DNA of 64,000 nt from Brettanomyces bruxellensis (lineage: Eukaryota > Ascomycota > Pichiomycetes > Pichiales > Pichiaceae). The stretch's first letter is position 1, and the number at the start of each line of letters is the position of its first letter. Where the stretch lies: contig NC_054690.1 in the NCBI RefSeq assembly GCF_011074885.1, positions 749,001 to 813,000 of the forward strand, given 5' to 3'. Of this stretch, positions 49,312 to 60,500 are shown one piece after another. The translations under genes and the position numbers were made by a program. The notes beneath the pieces are model-generated. The model did not search any database and was not told the origin of the DNA. It saw nothing but the letters and a program-made list of their open reading frames with translations.

Positions 49312-51474
49312 TCAAGCAACACCTAGAAAAGCGTGGGCATTCTCATCGTGAACCTTATCAATCTTGGCACCAAAACTTCCAACACACTGTGCCATAGTCT
49401 TTGAGTTTCTTGATATAACATCTGTAAAGTAGTAGTTCGTTATTGGGTTGACCAAAGGTGCACCAGTGAGTCTATGACGACCGGAGTTGGCATCCAAACC
49501 CAGCTTTGCAATCTCGGGCGATGTTCTTTCCAATTCTTCAAACCGCAATAGATGTGGTGCAATGGTCTGAAGCCTTGAATGAAGCTGGTGTATATTTTCA
49601 TAAGGAAGGCCAATGCCCATGTATTCACTCATAGCTTTGAAAATTTTCCAATCTTCTCTTGCAGCTCCTGGAGGACCAACCGCAGCCCTAGTTGTCTGTG
49701 CACGGCCTTCAGTATTCACATAAATTGCAGATTTTTCAGTGTAGGCAGAAGCTGGAAGAACAACATCAGCCAGAGATGCACCCAAATCACCATGATGACC
49801 AACGTAGATCACAAATGCATCTTTTGGAATGGAGGATGCTGACATTTCATCAGCACCAAGCAAAATCACCACCTTGGGCTTAGTCTCACTAACTGCTTTT
49901 GATGGTGCGACAAAACCAATATCCAAGGCTCCAACCCTAGAAGCTTCACGATGTAACAAGTTAAAACCGTTCCACTCTGGACTGTTGAAGTTGAGATATG
50001 TCTTCGCAAAGTTTCTGACAATCTTTTCAAGGGCTGCGGCATCATGATTTTCCATCACACCAGATCCAACAATAATCATTGGTTTGGAAGCAGAAGATAG
50101 TTTATGACCAACAAGCCCAGCAAGAGCACGCTTCAAATCGGCACCCGTAACTCCATACTCTGTCATATCAAAAGTCGATGCAAACTTTTCTCCAACGTGA
50201 AAGATCTCCAAATCTGAGTTCAACCAACGTTTTCTAATCCTGGAATTGAGAACAGCGGCTTCAAACCTAGGATTAGATCCGATAATTAGCATCTCATCAC
50301 ACTCATCAATTCCTGAAATGGTAGAGTTGAATAAATAATTGGATCTGACATCAACAGACGGCGTCGATTGTACATTAACATCGAATGCCAAGTTATCAGA
50401 ATCAAGTCGGTTTACAAGATCCTTTAAAGCAACTAAAGATTCAACATCAGCAAGAGGTCCTGCAACAGCTTTAACCTCATTCTTCGCCGGGGAAATTTTT
50501 CCCACTTCTGCAGCAATGTAGCCTAAAGCCTGATCCCAAGTTGCATCGACAAAGGATGAACCTTGTCTAAGTAGCGGCCTTGTGAGTCTCTGCACCTTCA
50601 AGGCATCATAACTGTATCTTGTCCGGTCGGATATCCAATCTTCGTTTATATCCTCATTAATTCTTGGCAAGACTCTCATGACTTCTGATCCTCTAGCATC
50701 AACACGGATGGCAGATCCTAATGCATCCATCACATCAATAGTCTCAGTCTTCTTTAACTCCCAGGGACGAGCCTTAAATGCGTAAGGCTTTGAAGTGAGG
50801 GCACCAACTGGACACAAGTCCACAATATTACCGCTCAACTCAGAATTGACATTTCTTTCGACAAATGTACCAATTTGGAGATCATTACCACGACCAGTGG
50901 TGCCAAATTCAGGGGCACCGGCAACCTCGTTGAGGAATCTCACACATCTTGTACAGTGAATACATCTATTCATTGAAGTCTTCACTAAAGGTCCGATAGC
51001 CTTATTTTCCACAGCCCTTTTTCCTGTAACCTCGTTGAACCGTCCTCTATCTGAGCCAAAACGCAGAGTCTGTTCCTGAAGATCGCATTCTCCTCCCTGA
51101 TCACAGATTGGACAATCCAACGGATGATTAGAAAGTAGAAACTCGGTTATACCTTCACGAGTTTTCTTAACAGTTTTCGTATTGGTTAAAACATGCATTC
51201 CCTGAGCGACAGGCATGGCACATGCTGCTGCCATTTTTCTAGAATGTTCAACCTCAACCAGGCACATACGACAGTTACCAGCAACCTGGAGCTTATCATG
51301 ATAACAATATCGAGGAATTTTAATACCTGCCTTTTCTGCCGCCTGAATGATAGATGATCCAGCTTCAATTGTCACTGGTGTGTCATCAATACGTAAAGAA
51401 ACTTCCTTAAAGGCAGCAACTCCTGTGTGAAACATTCTGCGCAAAGGCGAACTAAATTTCCTGGCGGACAACAT
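49312..51474 (-). CDS. Complex I 75-78 kDa subunit (NUAM/NDUFS1), mitochondrial
   Basis: This is the largest Fe-S subunit of the NADH:ubiquinone oxidoreductase peripheral arm. A mitochondrial presequence (MLSARKFSSPLRRMFHTG) is followed by the ferredoxin-like [2Fe-2S] domain (PRYCYHDKLQVAGNCRMC, then C in AAACAMP), the His/Cys [4Fe-4S] motif NHPLDCPICDQGGECDLQ, the CIHCTRCVRF cluster with its partner IVDLCPVGALT, and a molybdopterin-oxidoreductase-like C-terminal part without the cofactor site. Length is 720 aa, typical for fungi (about 740). Its presence means this yeast has a proton-pumping complex I, which Saccharomyces relatives lost. The ATG at 51474 is supported by the presequence. Confidence 0.96.
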   Translation of the reverse strand: MLSARKFSSPLRRMFHTGVAAFKEVSLRIDDTPVTIEAGSSIIQAAEKAGIKIPRYCYHDKLQVAGNCRMCLVEVEHSRKMAAACAMPVAQGMHVLTNTKTVKKTREGITEFLLSNHPLDCPICDQGGECDLQEQTLRFGSDRGRFNEVTGKRAVENKAIGPLVKTSMNRCIHCTRCVRFLNEVAGAPEFGTTGRGNDLQIGTFVERNVNSELSGNIVDLCPVGALTSKPYAFKARPWELKKTETIDVMDALGSAIRVDARGSEVMRVLPRINEDINEDWISDRTRYSYDALKVQRLTRPLLRQGSSFVDATWDQALGYIAAEVGKISPAKNEVKAVAGPLADVESLVALKDLVNRLDSDNLAFDVNVQSTPSVDVRSNYLFNSTISGIDECDEMLIIGSNPRFEAAVLNSRIRKRWLNSDLEIFHVGEKFASTFDMTEYGVTGADLKRALAGLVGHKLSSASKPMIIVGSGVMENHDAAALEKIVRNFAKTYLNFNSPEWNGFNLLHREASRVGALDIGFVAPSKAVSETKPKVVILLGADEMSASSIPKDAFVIYVGHHGDLGASLADVVLPASAYTEKSAIYVNTEGRAQTTRAAVGPPGAAREDWKIFKAMSEYMGIGLPYENIHQLHSRLQTIAPHLLRFEELERTSPEIAKLGLDANSGRHRLTGAPLVNPITNYYFTDVISRNSKTMAQCVGSFGAKIDKVHDENAHAFLGVA

Positions 51475-52364
51475 TTGGGGAAACTATAACCTTATTGTGT
51501 CAATGTGCTTTACTTGTGATTGTTGTTGATCTAGCAGGAAAGGGGCAAAAGGAAAATAGTCAAGAGATTTGACGAAAATGGCACTGTAAGAATATCTCTT
51601 TCTTTATTCAAGTAAAGGTACACACCTGGAATATAATTGAATAATTATACTTGATTCAAGATGAAAAAATGACTTATATCTGACTTGCGTAGCCTTATTT
51701 TTCTTTGAAAAACAATGTACCGCAAGCTCCACGTTAAAATATCGTATGACCAGAGCAATGCTGTACCAGGGTGTTTACTTCTGATTGCAAAGCGTGTTAT
51801 ATGTTCTTTTATGCTGTTGAAGTTTCAACTTTATGCAACTCAATGCTGCCTTCAATTTTATTTCGTCTTATTTTCCTATTTTTTGTGCGGACAAGTTAGT
51901 TAATGGGTAGAAAAAAAATATTTAAAAACATATTTATTCTATTCGTTGCGCTTGTTGACTCTCCATAATTTTTATTACCAATGTTTGGCCGCTAATTCGC
52001 GAAGGAATATATATATTATTTCTCTTTCCCTTTCCCTATTTAACGCGGGGAATTTTTTGGTTCGCGAATTCATATAGTGCATGTCACGTGAAAAATATAT
52101 AGAATCAACATGGAAAAAGAACATACCTATAACCATACTAAAAAATTTTAGTATGGAAGTACATCATAAGAGGTATTAGATGTGAAAGGCTGGATGAATT
52201 ACAGTTTCCTCACATTTACCCCAAGAACACACACATTCTTGGCTTTTAAACAACGATCACATGATCAGAATCATCTGCTCGCAATGCACATTTTAGATTC
52301 ATACTCGACCTTTCACATTAAACGTCTTAATTGTTATTAACACTACAAAGTTACATATTTGTAC
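51475..52364. other. Intergenic 890 bp with several inverted repeats
   Basis: This lies between the complex I gene start and the ISW2 stop. An ACCAATG box near 51977 could serve the complex I promoter, and TCACGTG at 52084-52090 is an E-box. The part nearest ISW2 (52133-52318) holds four inverted repeats, listed separately. No coding frame is convincing. Confidence 0.5.
52133..52318. other. Cluster of inverted repeats, possible structured RNA or terminator
   Basis: CCATACTAAAA-AA-TTTTAGTATGG (52133-52156) is an 11-bp perfect stem. CCAAGAA/TTCTTGG (52221-52242) has a CACACACA loop. GATCA-CA-TGATC (52255-52266) is a short palindrome. ATGTGAAAGG (52180-52189) pairs with CCTTTCACAT (52309-52318) and encloses the last two. 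It lies in the 3' flank of ISW2. No known ncRNA family was recognised. Confidence 0.4.
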
Positions 52365-55300
52365 CTATGCCTCCACTTTTACCTTCTTTACTTCCTCTGG
52401 GGAGGTATTCTCAACCATCTCAAGTTTGTGCTTACCATTTGTTGGCTCTATTGAGCTTTGCCGGCTGCTGCTAACACTACTGTGACTTTTTGGTCTTCTG
52501 TTCAGTTTCCTTTTAAAAGCTTCAGGGCCTTCAACCTCTCTAGTTAAAGCTAACAAAAGAGTGCTTATCCTTCTGCTAAGCTCACCTGCAGTTCTTGACT
52601 TCAAGTAAAACGAAAATCGAAGCGTTTTCTCCCTGGAAATGTCAGCCTTAATCAGAGAATATAAATTTCTGTTTGTCAGTCCGTGCTCGTAAACCTTCAA
52701 AAGCAAGAATCGATCTTCTGAGAGTGTGTAAAGTCTTTTAGAATTGTTCGGTGGGTACTGGATTGTCAGTTCTTCCATTGGGTACTTCAGTGATCGAATT
52801 TTTTCCTTAAGGATTTGTTCCTGAATTCTGATCTTTTTGAGCTTCTTCTCTCCTTGCTCTATTTGATTCATATACCTTTCAAATCCATCTATCTCCTTAT
52901 ATCTTTCCCAGAAAACAACGGCATACCGCTTAATTTCATCCACATCTTTATCCTTAAAATCTCCAGCAATGTGTTTATAACTCTTAGGTCCATAACGTGC
53001 GCAGCCATGAATAAAGTTCATAAAATCTCTCTTGTTCCAATCTCCAAATCCTTGCTGTAAAAGCTCTGCCTTCCTTTCGAGATCTTTTTTGTTTAGCGCC
53101 ACCGCAGTATCAATCTTCTTCTGCTCTACTTTTTGCAACCTCTTCATCAATTTTCTCTTTTCCGATCTTGTTAATGTCTCACTTTCCTTATCCTCTTTAT
53201 CTTTGTCACCTCCTTCCTTCAGCAGCTTTTCCGTAAGAGGAACTTTATATCCAATCTTCCTTTTGTAAGCAAGTTGTTCACGTTCAAGCAAATCCTTCAA
53301 TTCTTGTGAATAAAACTGAAAATCGTGCAATATGTATTGCTTTGGAGCACGTCCTCCGACACTCCTTGTTGCGGGAGATCCCCTTATTTGTTGCATAACA
53401 TCCCTATAATATCCATCCACAGAATATTGATGTTCTTTTCTCTGTCTCTTAGCCGGATGTATCCAAACATTTAATTGCTGATGCTTTTTCTTGGCAAAGT
53501 TTTCACCATTCCACTCGTATGCGGATTGGTCTGAAGTAAAGTTTTGCAAATCATCAAGACCTAAACTAGCAAACTTACTATTCAATTTCTTTGTTCTTTC
53601 AGCTCCCCTGCTCAAAATTTTGTCTATATCATCATTTAAATCAGGCGAATCCTCTCCATTTTCATCAAACACTTTCTGTGCTCCATGCTGAATCATTTGC
53701 AACAACTCCTCCTTTGAGTTTCCAATCTTATTATTTGACTGGTTAAAGCTAGATCTTCCCTGTTGAATAACCAACTGATCGAGTCTTAATTTCTGCGTGG
53801 CTCTCTCCAAAACTTTTTCTTCAATAGCATTTTCAGTCACCAGTCGGAAAACTTTAACTTGCTTTTTTTGGCCAATACGATGAGCTCGATCCATAGCTTG
53901 AAGATCAGCTTGTGGATTCCAATCAGAATCATATAAAACGACAATATCAGCAGTTGTTAAATTAATTCCTAATCCACCGGCTCTAGTGGTTAATAAGAAG
54001 ATAAACTTATCGGAGTTGGGACTGTTATAATCATCAATGGCTTTAATCCTTTCTTCATGTGGAGTAGATCCGTCTATTCGGCAGTAGTTGTAACCTCTGA
54101 AATAACAATAATCTTCCAGAATATCCAAAAGACGACTCATCTGCGAGAATATTAATACCCTAGAACCTTCACTCTTCATCTTCTTTAAAAGTTTATCTAA
54201 AACAATCATTTTTCCGGAGTTATAAACCAAATGTTCATCAGTAGTATATGGTGGACCAGGTTCTGCACCCTCAAAAAGATATGGATGATTACAACACTTC
54301 CTTAGCTGCATCATAATGTTAAGCAAACGTGTTTTACCTTCTCTTTTTCCCAAAACACCATTGACTGCATCAATATCTTTCTCTAAAAGCTTCCTGTACC
54401 ACTTTATTTGCATTGCAGTCATTCCAACATAAACATTCAGCTCCTTTTTTGGCAAAAGGGAAGTCTCGACATCTGATTTCACTCTTCGTAAAAGAAACGG
54501 AGATAAAATTTTGTGGAGTTGCTTGACAAGATCATCCTGATTTGTTTGTCCTTCACTTTCAAACCACTCATCAAATAGTTGATCATCGCCAAAAACATCA
54601 GGAAGTAAAAAGTTGAGTAAGGCCCATAGTTCATGCAAATTATTTTGTAGTGGAGTTCCTGTGATCAATAGTCTATTTCTAGAATAGAAAACACGGATGA
54701 TTTGTGAAAGAGAACTTTGTTCATTCTTGATCCGATGGGCTTCATCAATAATGATATATTCCCACCTGAACTTACCTAACTTGGATTTCTCACGAATAAC
54801 CATTTCATATGAGGTGACACAAGCATCAAAGTTACATTGCATCAACTTATCTTTGATCAAATCTTCTCTTTCCTCTTTATTACCTTGTAAAACCAAAACA
54901 TTCACGTCGGGCGTCCATTTATTGAACTCACGCCTCCAATTATCAAGTGTAGATTTTGGAACAATAATAAGAAATGGTCCATCGATTCCTCTGTAGTACC
55001 TTAGCCAACCAAGAAATGATATGGTCTGTAAAGTTTTACCAAGGCCCATTTCATCTGCCAAAATACCCGAGAGTCTGTTTTCATACAAGGAGATCAGCCA
55101 GTTTAAACCAGCAATTTGATAATCACGAAGAGTACCGTGAATATAACTTGGCGATTCGGTAAGAACAGTACAAGCATCACCCTCATCCTCTTCATCAGCC
55201 ATCAATTCTTCATCCTCTTCCTTTTCACTTCTTCTTGTTCTTGAACTTCCTACAGAACTCTTCTTTGAGGCATTTCGGCGATCGATCTGACGAACCAGTC

Positions 55301-55703
55301 TAATCACGCTTTTATCCTTCACTGCACTTAAGTCTATGAATTGCCTAAACAAATCTGTCAGCTTCAGTAGATACTTGAATCTTGTCGCCACGTCTGCCGA
55401 ATCTTTGGCCCTTTCATCCTTTACTTTGTCCTGGAGAAGAAATCTCTTTTTTCTTTCTTCTGCAGTCTCTTTCGCAAGAAGAGCAGTCATCTCTTTCTTT
55501 CTCTGTCTTTGTTCCTCAGTAGTCTGTACATATAAGAAGAGATCAGTTAGTATATGTAACAGTAAAACGTGTTAAAATCCTCAAATAATATCACATGCTA
55601 AACACGTTCAGGATCAACAAGGAATAAATTGACAAATCAACTTATTCAATACTAACACCAAATGAATATGATAATATCCTTAATTCTTACTAGTACTTAC
55701 CAT
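52365..55703 (-). CDS. ISW2: ISWI chromatin-remodelling ATPase Isw2, intron after ATG
   Basis: This is an Snf2-family nucleosome-spacing ATPase. Exon 1 is only the ATG (55703-55701); intron 55700-55524; exon 2 from 55523. The spliced protein is 1053 aa starting [13 protein letters not shown] (S. cerevisiae Isw2 1120). Domains: Walker [13 protein letters not shown] box [31 protein letters not shown], helicase C with GGLGINL and [11 protein letters not shown], then HAND, SANT ([20 protein letters not shown]) and SLIDE regions. Isw2 rather than Isw1 is indicated by [46 protein letters not shown] and LTIQYPPNN. An unspliced start at the internal ATG (55490) would lose only 12 residues, so both forms might work. 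The C-terminus is basic and Ser-rich. Confidence 0.93.
55524..55700 (-). other. Intron of ISW2
   Basis: 177-nt intron: donor GTAAGTACTAG directly after the ATG, branch site TACTAAC (complement of 55546-55552), acceptor TGTACAG. Joining ATG to ACTACTGAG keeps the ISW2 frame. All three signals are near-consensus for yeast. Confidence 0.88.
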
Positions 55704-57118
55704 TTTGCTTAACAATCCCTGAAAATGCTATGTCCGTGCAACTGTGCAAGAGGGGGAAAATGAAGAATAACCAAAGTATTCGATATCAAATAGAAAAATA
55801 AACTTCAAGAAAAGTAATTCGATTGATGAGTGCGAACGAAATGAAACAAGTTTCTTCTCCCACAGCAAAAATCTCAAGGCGATGTATAGATAATAATAAA
55901 GTCACGTCAATAATAACACGAACGTTGATCCAAGGATAAAAATTGAATGATAAGCAAGGTAAAAAAGAATGTTATGGACGTAGGAAAGAAAAAAAGGCAC
56001 GGTTATGATTAAATAGAAACATGCTATTTTTTTAAAAAAAAAAAGTTAAATGCAAATGGATCAGGTCCATTTAACGAAATCAGGGGAAATACAGTCCATC
56101 TATCTATTCAGAGCTTTGTCCTCGAACCAAACTTTTTCTAGTTTTTATTTTATTTTTCAGCACATAACGGAGAATCCGAGTAGCGAAATAGGAAAGTACG
56201 AGAACAATGGCGAAGTAGCTGTTCCCGTTTTTATTTTTTTTTCGCGCTTGAGTCTCTGTATCCATAGTGGGCCAAGACGATGAAAAGATTAGACAAAAAA
56301 AAAACTTTCCGATAATAAAAAAAAAGGTAAAGGTGGTTCAACCTGTGCAAGTAAACTAGTTGTTGCTCATATTCCGATCGATAAAAAAAAGCAGACATAT
56401 ATTTGTATGAAAACCAACATGTTATGTATAAATGCGGATCTGTATTAAGATCCCAGATACTCCGAAGAATAATTTCAAAAGTGATTGCATCACTTGGATA
56501 ATATCTCTATTGTTTAAGCTGTCATCTCGCACTTCTTAGAAAAAAATCTTACCGGTTACTGCCTTTACAATGGCATCGCTTTCGCCGTACTCCCCCTGCC
56601 CTCATTCTCATTTTTACCTCCAAACGACGCGCCGACCAAAGACGAAATAAAAGTGGGCAAGAAAAACCTGATAATGAGAATCAATCATCTATGGAAGTCT
56701 ATTTCATGATTTTTCTATTATTATTTTTTCCGGCGTTAATAGAAAATTCACCGTGTTAATGTTTTCATTACCTTTTTTTATTTAGTTACTATTCCAAATA
56801 TATTCTAAACCTGTGTTTGGTGTCTTTTTGAAGCTCTTCGTGCGGATAATATGAATCATACATCAGATAGGAGATCAACTTTACTAATCCGGTACTGATT
56901 CCTGCTTGATGTGCTAATTGTGAATAATTTTCAATAAAGCATATAAATTTGCCACGGACTCTTATCCTGCATGTTAATACACACGAGCATCAATTAGAAA
57001 CTATTTACTTCATTTTTAACTGTCACTGGAAAGAACTATTGATACATTGTGATATCTAATTTGCATGAAAACGTAAACTCAAACGGTATATAAACAATTT
57101 TAACAGCAACAAAAATAT
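55704..57118. other. Divergent intergenic region ISW2 / ATL gene (1.4 kb)
   Basis: AT-rich with several A-runs (for example 56034-56044, 56297-56304). A C-rich patch lies near 56590-56620, with ATTCTCATT and its inverse AATGAGAAT at about 56602 and 56673. No RNA gene or ORF is supported. Confidence 0.45.
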
Positions 57119-57544
57119 ATGCCCAAACATCCGTCAGAAGAACAACTTGCTTTCCACTATGCAGTCTATGCTAAAGTGTGCGAAATTCCGTATGGGCACG
57201 TGACATCATATGGATGCATTGCAAAGCTAATAGACTGTCCGGAAAGGCCACGACAAGTGGGAATGTCATTAAAATATAGAGACAAATATCTTCCGTATCT
57301 AACAAATGATGAACAGATGCCACTTTTCAAAGAAGAAATACCCTGGTGGAGAGTCATCAATTCACAGGGTATTATTTCAAAACGAGAAACGGTCCAGGCC
57401 GAAAAGAGGCAAGTGGAACGACTCCGGTCCGAAAATGTAGACGTTGAAGAACGTGATTGGACGGCGGCTTCCACTCCACCATCGTCGTGGACGAAATATC
57501 ATGTAGATTTTGCAAAGTACGGCTGGTTTCCCGAAGAACACTAA
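57119..57544 (+). CDS. Alkyltransferase-like (ATL) DNA-damage binding protein
   Basis: This has the DNA-binding fold of O6-alkylguanine-DNA alkyltransferases without their active Cys. Motifs: VCEIPYGHVTSYGCIAKLI (helix-turn-helix with the nucleotide-flipping Tyr31), RPRQVGMSL (Arg45 finger) and IPWWRVINSQGIISKR. The MGMT active site PCHRV is PWWRV here, so Cys is replaced by Trp76 as in ATL proteins (PWHRV). ATLs such as S. pombe Atl1 bind O6-alkylguanine and pass it to nucleotide excision repair. Length is 141 aa, longer than Atl1 (108) by an insertion around RDKYLPYLTNDEQMPLFKE before the PWWRV motif. It is convergent with the IBtk-like gene, 44 bp between stops. An ordinary MGMT is excluded by the missing Cys. 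Confidence 0.88.
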   Translation: MPKHPSEEQLAFHYAVYAKVCEIPYGHVTSYGCIAKLIDCPERPRQVGMSLKYRDKYLPYLTNDEQMPLFKEEIPWWRVINSQGIISKRETVQAEKRQVERLRSENVDVEERDWTAASTPPSSWTKYHVDFAKYGWFPEEH

Positions 57545-57588
57545 AAGAAATCCAATAAATAACGAAATATAAATGTTTTCAGATATTT

Positions 57589-60500
57589 TCAAAGTTGCTC
57601 TTTCTTCTTTTTTGTACGCTTTCTGCCTTTATGCTGACTCCTTGGTGCTTTTTTATTGTCCTCTCTTCCAAGTTCACGACCTGTGCTTGATCCCGTATTA
57701 CTTTGATTGCTGTGATTATTATGCTGACGACGATTTGATATCTTCTTCTTACCACCACCTCTTCTCCTATTCGAATGTGTACTACTGCTTCCTTCTGCAG
57801 GTGTTCTTCCTGCCTTCATTTGACCTTGAACTCGTGCACTTTCTTCTTTCCACCATTGATCAAACGCCTCTTCCCGCTGTATGTCCTCCAAAGAAACATT
57901 TTGGTTTTGCTGCCTCTGCTCCATACTCTCATTTAGCTTTTCTTCGAATAGAACCGAATCAAATGATGTGATAGCTTTCCCGGAAGTTTTATCAGACGCA
58001 TCAGGTGTTATACTGCCCCACACATTCCCACGTGAAAACCTGGTATCTATTCCAACACTACTTTTTCTTGTACTCGTTCCGACTTTGGTGACAGAAACAT
58101 CCAAAGCTGGTAATTCCTCAGGGCTCACAGAATTCCAAGTTGAACCTTTCGTCCATGGTGCACTGACAGGCTTTACCGGCTTTCCATTCCTGTTATCATT
58201 ACTCTTTAATTTCGAAGTGGCTGCCCTTCTCTTACGTTCCTTTTGTGATAATCTTGGCATAAACGTGCTGCCACCTGTCTTAGAAGAGATATTTGAATTA
58301 CCACTTTCAGACTCTGAAGCCTTCCTTATAGCATCTCCAAGTGTTGGCATATATTCTGAAGAAATAGACTTCCTGAACGAGCCCGAGCTTGAAGTTGTAC
58401 GAGATGGAACTAAGGATTGAGCTGCCAAGAATGGACCCGAGGGTCTGGAACTTTGTGCCAAAGATACTCTCCTACCAGAGTGTGAAATAATACTTGCCAC
58501 AGAATTTGAGGTTGAAACGGGAACCGACCCCGGGACAATATGCGTAACACTTCCTTGCCTACCACTAGAAGAACTAGAACGAGAAATTGGTAGTGAAGTC
58601 GAGCTCCGGCGCCTAGAATTAGACTTTCTTCTATGAGAAACAATCACAAAGTCCCTTTTACTGGAGTCATCTGGATCCAAGTCATCATCTTCAATAGCAC
58701 TGCCACTAGCAAAGGAGTCAGTGCTGGAATTGAAGCTTCGGTTAGATCTATTAAAGAGCAGCCCTGAACTTTCTGGTTGCTGCACCGTATGTGCACCTGG
58801 AATAGACTCATGACTTGAAGATCTACGCCTTGAAGTAAAGGCATTATCTATGCTTCCCTTTTTCTTTGAAGATGGACGGCTTTTGCTGCCATTACTCCTG
58901 CTAGAAAACAAATCCTCATCCTCCTTGAACGAACCAAGAGCATCCCAAAGCAAAGGATGAACAAAGTGGCTGTTAAATTTGTTGACATCAGAAACAAATT
59001 GCATGATCAAACCATTCGGATGGGTATTTAGCAAATTCAAATTCTGCGATCCATCCCTGTTCAATATAGTTGGCTTATCCACCTGCTTGAACTCGTTGAA
59101 TCGTTTAATATACGCGTCAATCTTCTTCAAAATGGTTCTGTTTTCTAAATCATCCACCTTGAAGAAGTTCTCATCGATAAGGAGTACGTCCAAATTGTTA
59201 TAAACAAACCAAAGACAGTTTTCAAAAAGCTTCTCCGCATCTAAATCATATGATGCACGCAACAGAACCTCAATATTATCAAGACAGATGAAATCTTTGA
59301 TACAAAGTTGAAGCTCGTCGACCAAACCATCCAAAAGCAGCTTATCTGCTATCACAATCATCTGCAAGCAGAAACTGACAAATTCATCGCAATCACCAAA
59401 GTAAATACCATCAAACAAATTTTCAATGTCTGATCCCGACAAAAACTTCATGACAACACCAAAGCAATCTTTTGAAACACCCGGAAACTCTAGGTTGCAA
59501 ATATTTGGAACGTTTGAATCAGACCCATTCCATCTAAACATGGTTTCAAAGTAGACACTACGTGATGTAAGCAAATACTTTGGTGCCTTAATCGTACCAT
59601 CATCCAGGCAAATAGTCACATCACCTGATGAACCATTTAGCAATAATTCTAGGTCCTTAAGGAGCGGTCTGATGCACTGAACTCTTCCCATCGGACTAAC
59701 AACGCCAAAAAGTCTTGATAATGTATGAAATGCAACTCTAGTGCGCTGAATTTCAGCCGGAACCTTTCCTAATGGAAATTTATTCCACACATCAACATAT
59801 TTCTCTGTATAAAGAAAATGAAGAAGAACAGCCACCGAACGAATAGTGACATCACCTGCTATCTTCAAAACAGATGGACATTCAAGAACAACCCTCATCT
59901 TACATTTTACATCACCAAGGTCCCTTCCAATGGAGTTTCCATTGAATAGATTCGCCACTGGTGGACATCTCTGTGAGATCCAGTTTTTATGTGCATGAAA
60001 GGTAAAAGCTTTTCCCAAAACGTCGTCAACAACATCAATATTCAAATCATAGTGCTTACAATCTGAGTCAAGGCTTTTCATCGATAGCCAATAATCGATG
60101 TTCTCAGCCATCAAAAGATCGTCAAACCCTTCGATGTCTTCATATTTATACCGAATTGAATTTTCAGGTGGAGGACAGATCCAGCGAGTCAAGTACCGCT
60201 TGTACAATCTGTCATTTTCCTCTAATGCCGATTGCCGTAAAACTTGAATTGTATCATGCTCCGAATCATTTTGATTGAAGTCTAAAGAAACTTCATCCAT
60301 TGACTCACTAGCTATATCGCTTTCTGTCCTGAAAACAAAGTCGGTCTTGAAAGTATCACTTTCAACAAGTGCAGGATGCTTACTATCATCAACAATGTAT
60401 CTCTTCTGAAGGTGCCTGTTACCAAGCTCGTAAAGAGGGGACAAATGACCAATATCACGCAAAACAGTACTTTTACGTAATCTGTGCTGAAGCATGTCAA

